Below are positions 1 to 7,491 of a DNA stretch of 30,319 nucleotides, piece by piece (the stretch's first letter is position 1; the number at the start of each line of letters is the position of its first letter). The notes below the pieces were generated by a model. It was not told the DNA's origin, did no database searches, and saw nothing but the letters and a program-made list of their open reading frames with translations. The stretch is from Actinomycetota bacterium (lineage in GTDB: Bacteria; Actinomycetota; Thermoleophilia; Solirubrobacterales; Thermoleophilaceae): assembly GCA_005885165.1 (NCBI GenBank), contig VAXR01000041.1, positions 18,732 through 49,050 of the forward strand, given 5' to 3'. The position numbers and the translations under genes are program-made.

Positions 1-645
1 CTACGAATCCGCCTCCCCCACCGGTCGGGTTGTCCCGTAGCGCCGCTCGATCGCCGCGGCCACCACTGCCTGCCGCTGCTCCTCGTCGAGCTCGCGCACG
101 TCGCCGAGGACGCGTGCGCGCCAGTAGACGGTGCACGCCCACTCGAGCAGCAGCGAATGCTCGACCGCCGCGGCGAGGTCGGGCGCGTAGGCGATCGCAC
201 CGTGGTTGGCCATCAGCGCTGCGGTCCGACCGTCGAGCGCCTCGATTACCGACTCCGCCAGCTCCGGAGTGCCGAACGTCGCGTACCTCGCGACGCGCAC
301 CGGTCCGCCCAGGAGCAGCATCTGGTAGTGCACGCACGGCAGCTCGTCGTCCAGCACGCAGGCGAGCGCGGTAGCCATCGGCGCGTGCGTGTGGACGACC
401 GCCCCCGCGTCGTAGCGGCGGTAGACGCCGAGGTGGAGGTCGAGCTCGGAGGTCGGCTCGAGCTCCCCGCCGACCACGCCGCCGTCGAGGTCGACGACCG
501 TCACCTCCGCCGCGGTCGCCTGGCCCATGATCGCTACGTGATCGCCCGAGCGCGCGCTCACGTTGCCGGCCGTGCCGATCACGAGGCCCTCCGCGGCCAG
601 GCGGCGGCAGGCGGCGGCGACCTGCTCGCGCTCGGACTCGAGCAC
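1..645 (-). CDS. Class II aldolase/adducin family protein (L-fuculose-phosphate aldolase-like)
   Basis: The 214-residue protein has the class II aldolase fold signature and the four zinc ligands expected from fuculose-1-phosphate aldolase: Glu67, His85 and His87 in the HTH motif, and His148 in the NHG motif. The N-terminal TAGNVSAR segment is the usual phosphate-binding loop. Such enzymes cleave or epimerise sugar phosphates with a divalent metal; the family also includes ribulose-5-phosphate epimerases and methylthioribulose-phosphate dehydratases, so the substrate is not settled. It starts at GTG only 2 bp after the leuA stop, so it is probably translated from the leuA transcript. No separate promoter is visible. 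The family is certain, the substrate unknown. Confidence 0.88.
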   Translation of the reverse strand: MLESEREQVAAACRRLAAEGLVIGTAGNVSARSGDHVAIMGQATAAEVTVVDLDGGVVGGELEPTSELDLHLGVYRRYDAGAVVHTHAPMATALACVLDDELPCVHYQMLLLGGPVRVARYATFGTPELAESVIEALDGRTAALMANHGAIAYAPDLAAAVEHSLLLEWACTVYWRARVLGDVRELDEEQRQAVVAAAIERRYGTTRPVGEADS

Positions 646-647
646 GC

Positions 648-2210
648 CTATGGAGCCGGCGTCTCCGCCGTGCCCGCTGCGCGCAGGTGGTGCTCGGCCT
701 CGGCCGCGGGCGAATCGCGGAGGGCGTTCGACAGCGCGCGCAGGTACGCCCGGCCCGACGCCTCGAGGATGTCGGTGGACACGCCCTGGCCGGAGGCGAG
801 CACGCCGTTCAGCTCGAGCAGGACCGTGACCTCACCCAGGGCGTCGCGGCCGCCCGTCACCGCGCTCACGTGGTACTCCTTCAGCCGCGCCTCGTAGCCC
901 GTGGCGGCGTTGATCGCGCTGAAGAACGCGTCGACCGGCCCGTCCCCGGTGAAGCTCCCGCTCACGGTCTCCCCGCCGGGCATCCGCACCGCCACGTTGG
1001 CGAGCGGGGCGCGCGTCGACGACGCCTCGACGTCGAACGACTCCATGCCGAACGACTCCGGCGCCTCGCGCATCTCGTCGGAGACGATCGCCTCCAGGTC
1101 GAGCGCCGTGATCGCCTTCTTCTTGTCGGCGAGCTCCTTGAAGCGCTGGAACGCCGTGTTGAGCGCCGCGCCGTCGACCTGGAAACCGAGCTGCTCGAGC
1201 TCCTTGCGCAGAGCGTGGCGGCCGGAGTGCTTGCCGAGCACGATCGCGTTGGTCTCGAGGCCGATCGTCGTCGCGTCCATGATCTCGTACGTGGTCCGCT
1301 CCTTCAGGACCCCGTCCTGGTGGATGCCCGCCTCATGGGCGAACGCGTTCCGCCCGACGATCGCCTTGTTCGGCTGCACCGGGTAGCCCGTGAGGCGCGA
1401 CACGAGGCGGCTGGTGCGCGCGATCTCCCGGGTGTTGATCCCGGTCCACAGCCCCACGCTCGACTGGCGCGTGTGGAGCAGCATCACGATCTCCTCGAGC
1501 GAGGCGTTGCCGGCCCGCTCCCCGATGCCGTTCACCGCGCACTCCACCTGCCGGCAGTCATGGCAGTGGACCGACACGACCACGTTCCGCAGGTCGGGCA
1601 CGAGCCGGTACAGCTCCTCGAACATCGCAGCGTACTCGTGCGGCATCGTGTAGCCGACCGTGTCGGGCACGTTGATCGTCGTCGCTCCCTCGTCGATCGC
1701 GATCTGGATGACCTCGGCCATGAATTCGACATCCGAGCGGGAGCCGTCCTCCGGAGAGAACTCGACGTCCTCGGTGTACTCGCGCGCGTGGGCGACCGCC
1801 GCGCGCGCCTGACCCTTCACGTCCTCGCGCGTCGTCTGGAGCTTGCGCTCGATGTGGATGTCGCTCGTCGCGATGAAGGTGTGGATGCGCGGGCGCTCCG
1901 AGTCCTTGATCGCGTTCCAGGCCGCGTCGATGTCCTGGAACGACGTCCGCGCGAGCCCGCAGATCACCGGCCCCTGCACCTCGCGCGCGATCGCCGTCAC
2001 CGCCTCGAAGTCCCCCGGCGATGTGATCGGGAACCCGGCCTCGATGATGTCCGCGCCGAGCCGCGCCAGCTGGTGTGCGATCTCCAGCTTCTCCTGGACG
2101 TTCAGCGAGATGCCCGGTGACTGCTCGCCGTCGCGGAGCGTCGTGTCGAAGATCCGTACCCGGTCCTCGTCCTGCCTGGTGCCTGCTACTTCGCTCTCCA
2201 TGTCGCTCAT
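648..2210 (-). CDS. leuA: 2-isopropylmalate synthase with an internal deletion
   Basis: This 520-residue protein catalyses, by family, the first committed step of leucine synthesis: acetyl-CoA plus 2-oxoisovalerate to 2-isopropylmalate. The catalytic TIM barrel carries the DTTLRDGEQSPG signature (about residues 22-33), the metal-binding HxH at His215/His217 and the GERAGN loop (230-235). The C-terminal part, about 385-505, matches the LeuA regulatory domain. The segment that should follow HCHD (usually DLGLAVANSLAAV...GA) is missing: Asp218 is followed directly by Cys219-Arg-Gln-Val-Glu. Spacing from the second His to the GERAGN Asn is 18 residues, against 34 in E. coli LeuA as I recall it. 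The frame is kept. Activity is therefore doubtful unless the gap is an assembly error. An AAAGGA element precedes the first ATG closely; a second ATG lies three codons in. It is preceded by a leucine-rich leader ORF. Confidence 0.93.
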   Translation of the reverse strand: MSDMESEVAGTRQDEDRVRIFDTTLRDGEQSPGISLNVQEKLEIAHQLARLGADIIEAGFPITSPGDFEAVTAIAREVQGPVICGLARTSFQDIDAAWNAIKDSERPRIHTFIATSDIHIERKLQTTREDVKGQARAAVAHAREYTEDVEFSPEDGSRSDVEFMAEVIQIAIDEGATTINVPDTVGYTMPHEYAAMFEELYRLVPDLRNVVVSVHCHDCRQVECAVNGIGERAGNASLEEIVMLLHTRQSSVGLWTGINTREIARTSRLVSRLTGYPVQPNKAIVGRNAFAHEAGIHQDGVLKERTTYEIMDATTIGLETNAIVLGKHSGRHALRKELEQLGFQVDGAALNTAFQRFKELADKKKAITALDLEAIVSDEMREAPESFGMESFDVEASSTRAPLANVAVRMPGGETVSGSFTGDGPVDAFFSAINAATGYEARLKEYHVSAVTGGRDALGEVTVLLELNGVLASGQGVSTDILEASGRAYLRALSNALRDSPAAEAEHHLRAAGTAETPAP

Positions 2211-2271
2211 CGTTCCTTTCGACTACTCGACCCGGTTCTCCTCGGTGTGCGGCTCCTGCGGCCGCCGCGCG

Positions 2272-2325
2272 TCATTCCCCCCGAAGGGGGAGGAGGAGAA
2301 GCCGGAGGTCGAGCGTGAACGACAT
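2272..2325 (-). CDS. leuL: Leucine-rich leader peptide upstream of leuA
   Basis: This short frame reads MSFTLDLRLLLLPLRGE and stops. Seven of its 17 residues are Leu, including four consecutive Leu codons at positions 2290-2301. It lies 61 bp before the leuA start, inside the only long gap on this side of leuA, and a TAGAGT -10 element lies 10 bp before its ATG. Leucine leader peptides that stall ribosomes to control leuA are known in enterobacteria and have been predicted in Actinobacteria. By inference this peptide senses charged tRNA-Leu. The Leu codons overlap two alternative RNA pairings: a UUCG-capped hairpin at 2276-2291, and an 8-base match between 2293-2300 and 2236-2243. There is no good Shine-Dalgarno sequence, which fits a leaderless message. 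The gene symbol is by analogy with leuL. Confidence 0.68.
   Translation of the reverse strand: MSFTLDLRLLLLPLRGE
2276..2291 (-). promoter_or_regulatory. UUCG-capped hairpin in the leuA leader
   Basis: On the minus strand TCCCCC-TTCG-GGGGGA forms a perfect 6-bp stem with the very stable UUCG tetraloop. It covers the last Leu codons and the end of the leader peptide. No U-tract follows. It may be an attenuator arm, or a terminator for the gene that ends at 2353. A second, smaller hairpin (GCGGC stem, 7-nt loop) lies at 2249-2265, just before the segment complementary to the Leu codons. Confidence 0.5.
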
Positions 2326-2335
2326 CTCGCGATGC

Positions 2336-2341
2336 ACTCTA
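2336..2341 (-). promoter_or_regulatory. Predicted -10 element for the leuA leader
   Basis: TAGAGT on the minus strand fits TAnnnT. A 17-bp spacer separates it from CTTACG (2359-2364), a partial -35 match that lies in the last codons of the upstream oxidoreductase. Transcription would begin close to the leader-peptide ATG at 2325. Confidence 0.42.
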
Positions 2342-2352
2342 CAACCCCGCCG

Positions 2353-3375
2353 CTAGACCGTAAGGACCACCTTGCCGACGTTCTTGCGCTCCTGGATGAA
2401 GCGGTGCGCGTCGGCGCCCCGCTCGAGCGGGAAGGCCTCCGACACGACCGGCCGCAGCTTTCCGCCCTGGACCCACTCCGTCAGAGGCTCGATGAACTCG
2501 TCGAGCGATCCCTTTGAGTCCCACAGGGTCAGCATGTTCAGGCCGATCACGGACTTCGAGACCGGCATCATCCGAAGCGGGTTGAACCAGGGCGTCCCGA
2601 TCAGGGTGCGCCCGGCGGCGAGCAGGTTGCGTCGCTCGCCGCTTGCGACAGCCGAGGCGCCGTAACAGACGAGCCGGCCTCCGGGACGCAGAAGCGACCA
2701 GCTCCGCCGGAAGCTCTGGCCGCCGACGGCGTCGAGGGCGATGTCGATCGGCTCCTTCTCGCCCGCGATGCGACGGACCTCTTCGACGAAGTCGGCGCTG
2801 CGGTAGTCGATCGGATGGTCGACGCCGAAGCCGCGGATCGCATCGTGCTTCGAGGCCGACGCCGTGCCGTAGATCGTGCCCGCGCCCGCCAGCCTCGCGA
2901 TCTGCGTGGCGGCGATGCCGACGCCGCCCGCCGCGGCCTGGATGAGGACGCTCTCGTCCGCCCGCAGCGAGCCGTACCGGAGAAGCGCCGCGTAAGCCGT
3001 CGCGTACACGACAGGCAGGGACGCACCCTCCTCGAAGCTCCAGTCGTCAGGCAACGGGACCACGTTCTCCGCGGCGGTGACGGCCAGCTCGGCGTAGCCG
3101 CCGAACCGGCATCCGCCGAACACCCGGTCGCCCACGGCGACGTCGTCCACGCCCTCCCCGGTCTTGTCAACCTCCCCGGCAACCTCGTAGCCCACCACGC
3201 ACGGCGGCTTCGGCGCGTCCGGGTACATGCCGACCCGCGCCATCGTGTCAGCGAAGTTGATACCGGCAGCGTGAACCCGGACGCGCACCTCGCCCGGCCC
3301 GGGCTCCGGGTCAGGCCGCTCCTCGACCTTCAGGACCTCGGGCGGGCCGTGCCGCGTGATCACGAGTGCCCTCAC
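2353..3375 (-). CDS. NADPH:quinone oxidoreductase-like MDR enzyme
   Basis: This 340-residue zinc-independent member of the medium-chain dehydrogenase/reductase superfamily resembles quinone oxidoreductases and enoyl reductases. The N-terminal catalytic domain has the typical HAAGINFADTMARVG stretch (about 35-49). The cofactor-binding Rossmann fold carries AAAGGVG at about 147-153. There is no structural-zinc cysteine cluster. The GTG start is 27 bp after the serA stop, but TACGCT sits exactly 7 bp before it, so it probably has its own leaderless promoter as well as read-through from serA. The substrate cannot be told from sequence; members reduce quinones or alpha,beta-unsaturated carbonyls using NADPH. 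Confidence 0.87.
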   Translation of the reverse strand: MRALVITRHGPPEVLKVEERPDPEPGPGEVRVRVHAAGINFADTMARVGMYPDAPKPPCVVGYEVAGEVDKTGEGVDDVAVGDRVFGGCRFGGYAELAVTAAENVVPLPDDWSFEEGASLPVVYATAYAALLRYGSLRADESVLIQAAAGGVGIAATQIARLAGAGTIYGTASASKHDAIRGFGVDHPIDYRSADFVEEVRRIAGEKEPIDIALDAVGGQSFRRSWSLLRPGGRLVCYGASAVASGERRNLLAAGRTLIGTPWFNPLRMMPVSKSVIGLNMLTLWDSKGSLDEFIEPLTEWVQGGKLRPVVSEAFPLERGADAHRFIQERKNVGKVVLTV

Positions 3376-3382
3376 CGCGGGC

Positions 3383-3388
3383 AGCGTA
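3383..3388 (-). promoter_or_regulatory. Predicted -10 element for the MDR oxidoreductase
   Basis: TACGCT on the minus strand ends 7 bp before the GTG start at 3375. This is the spacing expected if transcription begins at the start codon. No clear -35 is seen. Confidence 0.45.
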
Positions 3389-3402
3389 TCCCGGCGGCCG
3401 AG

Positions 3403-5019
3403 CTAGAGGTTGACCGAGCGCCCGTCCACGAAGCCGTCGCTCGCCACGATCGCGTCGATGACCTCCTGCGGGACGGCAGACTCCGCGGTGACGACCATCA
3501 CCGCCTCGGCCGGGCGTTCGCCGCTATCCGCCTCAGGACGCAACCCAACGGCCGCCGAGATCACGTTGATCCCGGCGTTGCCGAGCTCTGTACCGACCCG
3601 GCCGAGCATCCCCGGCTGGTCGCGGTAGCGGAATACGGCTAGGTGCGGCTCCAGCTGCACGTTGAAGCGGGAGCCCCACGCCTCGAGCAGGTGCGGACGG
3701 TTGCGGCGGCCGAGCACGGTGCCGACCACCCGGTTGCGGCCGCCGCCGCCCTCGACGGTCACCCTGACCAGGTCCGTGAAGTCGCGCGCGTGGGGGCGGT
3801 TCGTCTCCGCCACCGCGATTCTGCGCTCGGCTGCGAGTGCCGGCGCGTTCACGTCGTTGACCGTCTCCTCGACGTGCCCGCGCAGGATCCCCTTCAGCAC
3901 CTGTACCGTGAGCAGGCGGGTGTCGCGCTGCGCGATCGCGCCGAGGTACTCGACCTCGACGCCGTCGACAGATCCGTCCTGGGCGAGCTCGGCGCCGATG
4001 CGTCCGAGGGCGTCGCACAGCGGCAGGAACGGCCCGAGCTCCTCGAGGTCCTCCGGCCTGACCGCCGGGACGTTCACGGCGCTCGTCACGACGCCGCCGG
4101 TCAGCGCCGCCACGACCTGCTCGGCGGCCTGGTAGCCGGCGCGGTCGGTGGCCTCCGCTGTCGAGGCGCCGAGGTGCGGGGTGAGGATGACGTTCGGGTA
4201 GCCGACCAGGGGGTGCTCGGTGAGCGGCTCCTCGCGGAAGACGTCGAGCGCAGCCCCGGCGACCTTGCCCGAGTCGAGCGCGGCCTTCAGGTCCTCCTCG
4301 ACGAGGAGCGCGCCGCGCGCGACGTTCAGCACGCGCACGCCGTCCTTCATCTTGGCGAAGGCCTCGTCGTCGAGCCAGTTCTCGGTCTCCGGAGTCTTGG
4401 GGAGGTGGATGGTGACGAAGTCGGCCTCGGCGTAGAGCTCGTCGGAGGTCGCTGCGCGCTCCACGCCGAGCTCGCGGAAGCGTTCCTCGGCCACGTAGAG
4501 GTCGAAAGCGAGGACCCGCATCCCGAAGCCGCGCGCCCGCTGCGCAACGAGCTGGCCGATCCGGCCGAAGCCGATCACGCCGAGCGTCTTCTCGTAGAGC
4601 TCGACGCCGCTGAACTTTGAGCGCTCCCAAGCTCCGGCGGTGAGGGAGGCGTGGGCCTGCGGCACGTTTCGCGCCAGCGCGAGCAGGAGCGCCATCGTGT
4701 GCTCGGCCGCCGTTATGACGTTCGACTGGGGAGCGTTGGCCACGACGATCCCGCGCTTGGTTGCGGCGTCGACGTCGACGTTGTCAACGCCGACGCCCGC
4801 GCGACCGACCGCCCGCAGGCGCTCGGCCCGCTCGATCAGGCCGGCGTCGAGCTTGGTGGCCGACCGGACGAGGATGGCGTCGAACTCGCCAATCCGCTTC
4901 TCGAGCTGGCCGTCGTCCCAGTCGACCCCGAGCTCGACGTCGAAGCCGGCGTCGCGCAGGAGCTGGACGCCGGAGTCCCCGATCTTCTCCTTGACGAGTA
5001 CGCGCGGAGGCTCGGTCAC
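3403..5019 (-). CDS. serA: D-3-phosphoglycerate dehydrogenase, long ACT-containing form
   Basis: The 538-residue enzyme oxidises 3-phosphoglycerate to 3-phosphohydroxypyruvate, the entry to serine synthesis. It shows the D-2-hydroxyacid dehydrogenase NAD motif GFGRIG (150-155) and the catalytic Arg235, Glu264 and His282 (in PHLGAS). The chain continues through the ASB-type intervening domain (about 310-440) and a C-terminal ACT domain (about 455-538), which binds serine for feedback control in related type I enzymes. I chose the GTG at 5019 because MTEPPRVLVKEKI begins the family homology, and because GTG overlaps the stop of the aminotransferase gene by 4 bp (GTGA). That arrangement implies translational coupling. 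A longer upstream frame exists but is only the aminotransferase read in another frame. Confidence 0.96.
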   Translation of the reverse strand: MTEPPRVLVKEKIGDSGVQLLRDAGFDVELGVDWDDGQLEKRIGEFDAILVRSATKLDAGLIERAERLRAVGRAGVGVDNVDVDAATKRGIVVANAPQSNVITAAEHTMALLLALARNVPQAHASLTAGAWERSKFSGVELYEKTLGVIGFGRIGQLVAQRARGFGMRVLAFDLYVAEERFRELGVERAATSDELYAEADFVTIHLPKTPETENWLDDEAFAKMKDGVRVLNVARGALLVEEDLKAALDSGKVAGAALDVFREEPLTEHPLVGYPNVILTPHLGASTAEATDRAGYQAAEQVVAALTGGVVTSAVNVPAVRPEDLEELGPFLPLCDALGRIGAELAQDGSVDGVEVEYLGAIAQRDTRLLTVQVLKGILRGHVEETVNDVNAPALAAERRIAVAETNRPHARDFTDLVRVTVEGGGGRNRVVGTVLGRRNRPHLLEAWGSRFNVQLEPHLAVFRYRDQPGMLGRVGTELGNAGINVISAAVGLRPEADSGERPAEAVMVVTAESAVPQEVIDAIVASDGFVDGRSVNL

Positions 5020-6197
5020 GCCGGGGCGGCGACCGGGACGCCTGCCTCCAGGAAGACGGCCTGCGCGGCGCCGACCCCGGTCCCGAGCTCGACCTCGTGC
5101 CCGGCATCGCGCAGCGCCATCTCGAAGGCCGCGAACGTCGTCAGGATGTCGAAGGCGCCGAAGTAGCCGCAGTGGGCGATGCGGGCGATCCTGCCCTTGA
5201 GGTGGCCCTGCCCGCCGGCGATCGTGACGCCGTAGCGGTCGCGCATCAGCTTCGGCACCGTCGCGCCGTCGATCCCCTCTGGGAGCTTGATCGCGGTGAC
5301 GACGTTCGCGTTCTCGTCCTCCGGCCCGAAGAGCTCGAGGTCGAGCGCGCGGACGGCGGCGCGCGCGGCGCGTCCCAGCAGCCGGTGGCGCTCGAACACC
5401 TGCTCGAGGCCCTCCTCCTCGATCAGCCGAAGGGCCACGTCGAGGCCGAGGAACAGGGTGACGGCGGGGGTGAACGGGCTGTCCGGAGGATCCTTCCGCT
5501 GGCCCTTCACGGTGCGCTGCCAATCGAAGTAGTAGCGGTGGGCGCCGGCGCCTGCCGCGAACTCGAGCGCCGCGTCGTTGGCGCTCGCGAAGCCGAGTCC
5601 CGGCGGGCACATGAGCGCCTTCTGCGAGCCAGCGACCACGACGTCGACGCCCCACTCGTCCTGCGGGATCGGTACGGCTCCGAGCCCCGACACGGCGTCG
5701 ACCGCGATCAGCGCGCCGGCGTCGTGGGCAACCTGCGTGAGGGCCTGGATGTCGTTGACCACGCCGGTCGAGGTCTCCGACAGCGTGGTGAAGACGACCT
5801 TCGCCGGCGTCTCACGAAGCTGGCGCTCGAGCTCCGCGGGCTCGACCTTGTTGCCCCAGCCGGCGTCGAGATGGACCGTGCGGGCGCCGAACGCGTCGCA
5901 CAGCTCCACCCAGCGCTCGCCGAACTTCCCGCAGGAGGCCACCAGGGCGGGCTCGCCGGGCTCGACCAGGTTGGCGGCGGCCGACTCCATTCCGCCAGAC
6001 CCCGACGCCGCGAAGCAGAGGACGTCGTTCTCGGTCTGGAACACGAGCCGCAGCCCCTCGAGGCAGCGCGCGTAGACCTCGATGAATGCCGGCGCGCGGT
6101 GGTACAGCATCGGCTGCGCCATCGCCTCGGAGACCGCGGGAGGTATGGGCGTCGGGCCCGCGGTCATCAGATACTGCTTCACGAACGGATTGGCCAT
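5016..6197 (-). CDS. Class V PLP aminotransferase, probable serine-pathway aminotransferase
   Basis: The 393-residue protein is a fold type I, class V aminotransferase of the alanine-glyoxylate/serine-pyruvate/archaeal phosphoserine type. The TAGPTPIPP opening, the AVDAVSG segment (about 165-171) with the PLP-binding Asp, and the Schiff-base Lys193 in GSQKALMCPPGL are all present. The 4-bp GTGA overlap with serA strongly suggests it works with SerA, most likely transferring the amino group to 3-phosphohydroxypyruvate in place of a canonical SerC. This is inference: serine-glyoxylate or alanine-glyoxylate activity would give a similar sequence. TAGTCT lies 9 bp before the ATG, so this is the likely first gene of the transcript. 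Confidence 0.9.
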   Translation of the reverse strand: MANPFVKQYLMTAGPTPIPPAVSEAMAQPMLYHRAPAFIEVYARCLEGLRLVFQTENDVLCFAASGSGGMESAAANLVEPGEPALVASCGKFGERWVELCDAFGARTVHLDAGWGNKVEPAELERQLRETPAKVVFTTLSETSTGVVNDIQALTQVAHDAGALIAVDAVSGLGAVPIPQDEWGVDVVVAGSQKALMCPPGLGFASANDAALEFAAGAGAHRYYFDWQRTVKGQRKDPPDSPFTPAVTLFLGLDVALRLIEEEGLEQVFERHRLLGRAARAAVRALDLELFGPEDENANVVTAIKLPEGIDGATVPKLMRDRYGVTIAGGQGHLKGRIARIAHCGYFGAFDILTTFAAFEMALRDAGHEVELGTGVGAAQAVFLEAGVPVAAPA

Positions 6198-6206
6198 CCG
6201 GGAGCC

Positions 6207-6212
6207 AGACTA
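6207..6212 (-). promoter_or_regulatory. Predicted -10 element for the aminotransferase-serA operon
   Basis: TAGTCT on the minus strand ends 9 bp before the ATG at 6197. It fits TAnnnT and leaves almost no 5' leader. Confidence 0.42.
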
Positions 6213-6263
6213 GCGGACGTCCCGGCCGGGCCCGAGCCGCGCGATTTCGCTCCCAGCCTGCCG

Positions 6264-6803
6264 TCAGGGGGGGCGGATGACGGCCGGCGTCTGGTGGTTC
6301 GGCACCGGCGAGCTCGTGTCGAACGCGTGCCCGTTGACGATCGCCAGCACCCACCCGGCGGTGGCGCCGAGCGAGGCCAGGATGGCGAACAGGCCGATCC
6401 AGAAGCCGGCGCGCGCGAGGCCGCCGTGCTGCGTCGTCTCGCCGCGGGTGAACCGCCGACGGCCGCGAACCGAGAGGATCACCCCGGCGACGGCCAGCGG
6501 CAGCGCAAGGAAAGCCGCGAGTCCGAACGTGATGATCAGGAGGATCACGGCGCCGAGCGACATGCAGAAGCCGGCCACGCCGGAGTCGTTGCCCGGCTCG
6601 CGGTAGCTGTAGTAGAGGCTCGTGGCCCACGGCGGGCCCCAGCCCGACGGAGCCGGTCCGGCGGGCGGCGGTGTGGGCTGCCCCCATGCGGTTGGGGCCG
6701 GCGCGGGCGCCGGGGGAACGGGCGGCGGCGAGGACCCTGGCGGCACCGGCGGCAGCCACGCGCCCGGCGGTGCGGAATCGGGTGGCTGTGCCTCGTGCGC
6801 CAT
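6264..6803 (-). CDS. Proline-rich DUF4190-like membrane protein
   Basis: The 179-residue protein has a disordered N-terminus rich in Pro, Ala and Gly (residues 7-60), then hydrophobic segments at about 75-112 and 132-156. The stretch GVAGFCMSLGAVILLIITFG followed by a charged loop and GLARAGFWIGLFAIL resembles the DUF4190 family of small two- to three-span proteins common in Actinobacteria; their function is unknown. The ATG at 6803 is supported by TAGGCT placed 8 bp upstream. The neighbouring gene encodes another proline-rich small membrane protein, but they appear to have separate promoters. I infer an inner-membrane protein with a cytoplasmic proline-rich tail. Confidence 0.8.
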   Translation of the reverse strand: MAHEAQPPDSAPPGAWLPPVPPGSSPPPVPPAPAPAPTAWGQPTPPPAGPAPSGWGPPWATSLYYSYREPGNDSGVAGFCMSLGAVILLIITFGLAAFLALPLAVAGVILSVRGRRRFTRGETTQHGGLARAGFWIGLFAILASLGATAGWVLAIVNGHAFDTSSPVPNHQTPAVIRPP

Positions 6804-6811
6804 CGGGGGCG

Positions 6812-6817
6812 AGCCTA
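6812..6817 (-). promoter_or_regulatory. Predicted -10 element for the DUF4190-like gene
   Basis: TAGGCT on the minus strand ends 8 bp before the ATG at 6803, consistent with a leaderless transcript. Confidence 0.43.
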
Positions 6818-6851
6818 CCGCCGACTCGCCCGGTGATCGCTCAGCTCGGAA

Positions 6852-7472
6852 TCACGCGCCCGCTTGACGAACGGCGATTTCGTTGAAGCTGTCCTGGTTC
6901 CACTTGTAGCCGTAGCCCAGGAGCAGATTCCGACCGATGAATCCCCAGAACCCTGCCGTCTGCTGGACGCCCGCCATTCTCTGCGCTTCGCGAACGCGTC
7001 CTTCGAAATGCGCGATCGAGATGATCGTCGGGATGAGGAGCAGCACCCATCCGAGCAGGAGCGCCGAGATCGTCGCCCCGGCGTTGTAGTCGATCCGCCC
7101 ACCGGACCAGGCCTGCATCTCCTTGCTCGCCCGGTGCAGCCAGACCAGCGAGTAGATCGGGATGAACGCGCAGAGCAGCCACTCGACGGTGGAGTCGCGT
7201 GTCTGCATCGGACCCGCGGGGTAGGGCGCGATCGGGCCACCTGGTGCTCCGGGCGGCGCCTGACCGGGCGCCCCCGTGGGGGGAGCCTGCGGAGCGGGCG
7301 GCTGCTGGGGAGCCGCCGGGGGCGGCGTGGCGGCGGGCTCCTGCGGCGGCGCGCCCTCGGGCGGCTGCCCACCCCCTGGGGGCGGAGCACCCTCCGGCGG
7401 CTGCTCTGGCGACCCACCGCGGACGGGCGGGAACTGCGAACTCGCGTTTGTCTCGTGCTTGTCGTAGGGCAT
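6852..7472 (-). CDS. Proline-rich DUF4234-like membrane protein
   Basis: Of its 206 residues, the first 90 are almost entirely Pro, Gly, Ala and Gln, with PPEGAPP occurring twice (25-31 and 37-43). The remainder has a hydrophobic region with the pattern STVEWLLCAFIPIYSLVWLHRASKEMQ (94-120), typical of DUF4234, and a second membrane segment at about 133-153. The C-terminal LLLGYGYKWNQDSFNEIA motif is also seen in this kind of protein. Function is unknown. The ATG at 7472 was chosen because TAGGGT stands exactly 7 bp before it; further upstream the frame only runs antisense to nothing recognisable and into ilvC sequence. The layout parallels the adjacent DUF4190-like protein. Confidence 0.8.
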   Translation of the reverse strand: MPYDKHETNASSQFPPVRGGSPEQPPEGAPPPGGGQPPEGAPPQEPAATPPPAAPQQPPAPQAPPTGAPGQAPPGAPGGPIAPYPAGPMQTRDSTVEWLLCAFIPIYSLVWLHRASKEMQAWSGGRIDYNAGATISALLLGWVLLLIPTIISIAHFEGRVREAQRMAGVQQTAGFWGFIGRNLLLGYGYKWNQDSFNEIAVRQAGA

Positions 7473-7479
7473 GCGCGGC

Positions 7480-7485
7480 ACCCTA
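7480..7485 (-). promoter_or_regulatory. Predicted -10 element for the DUF4234-like gene
   Basis: TAGGGT on the minus strand ends 7 bp before the ATG at 7472. Confidence 0.43.
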
Positions 7486-7491
7486 CCCACT

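Noticed and set aside
687..2120. Long open frame antisense to leuA
   Set aside because: High-GC coding DNA leaves few stops on the opposite strand; the translation is Arg/Leu/Val-rich with no recognisable domain, whereas leuA is clearly coding.
2211..2352. T-box or other riboswitch before leuA
   Set aside because: The leader is too short and I see no T-box sequence or specifier stem; the leucine-rich frame explains it better.
5020..5655. Upstream extension of serA to 5655
   Set aside because: The added sequence is Arg/Gly/Pro-rich and overlaps the aminotransferase in another frame; the GTG at 5019 in a GTGA overlap fits the family start.
6220..6229. CCCGGCCGGG palindrome after the DUF4190-like gene region
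   Set aside because: Short GC palindromes are expected by chance at this composition and it has no loop or T-run.
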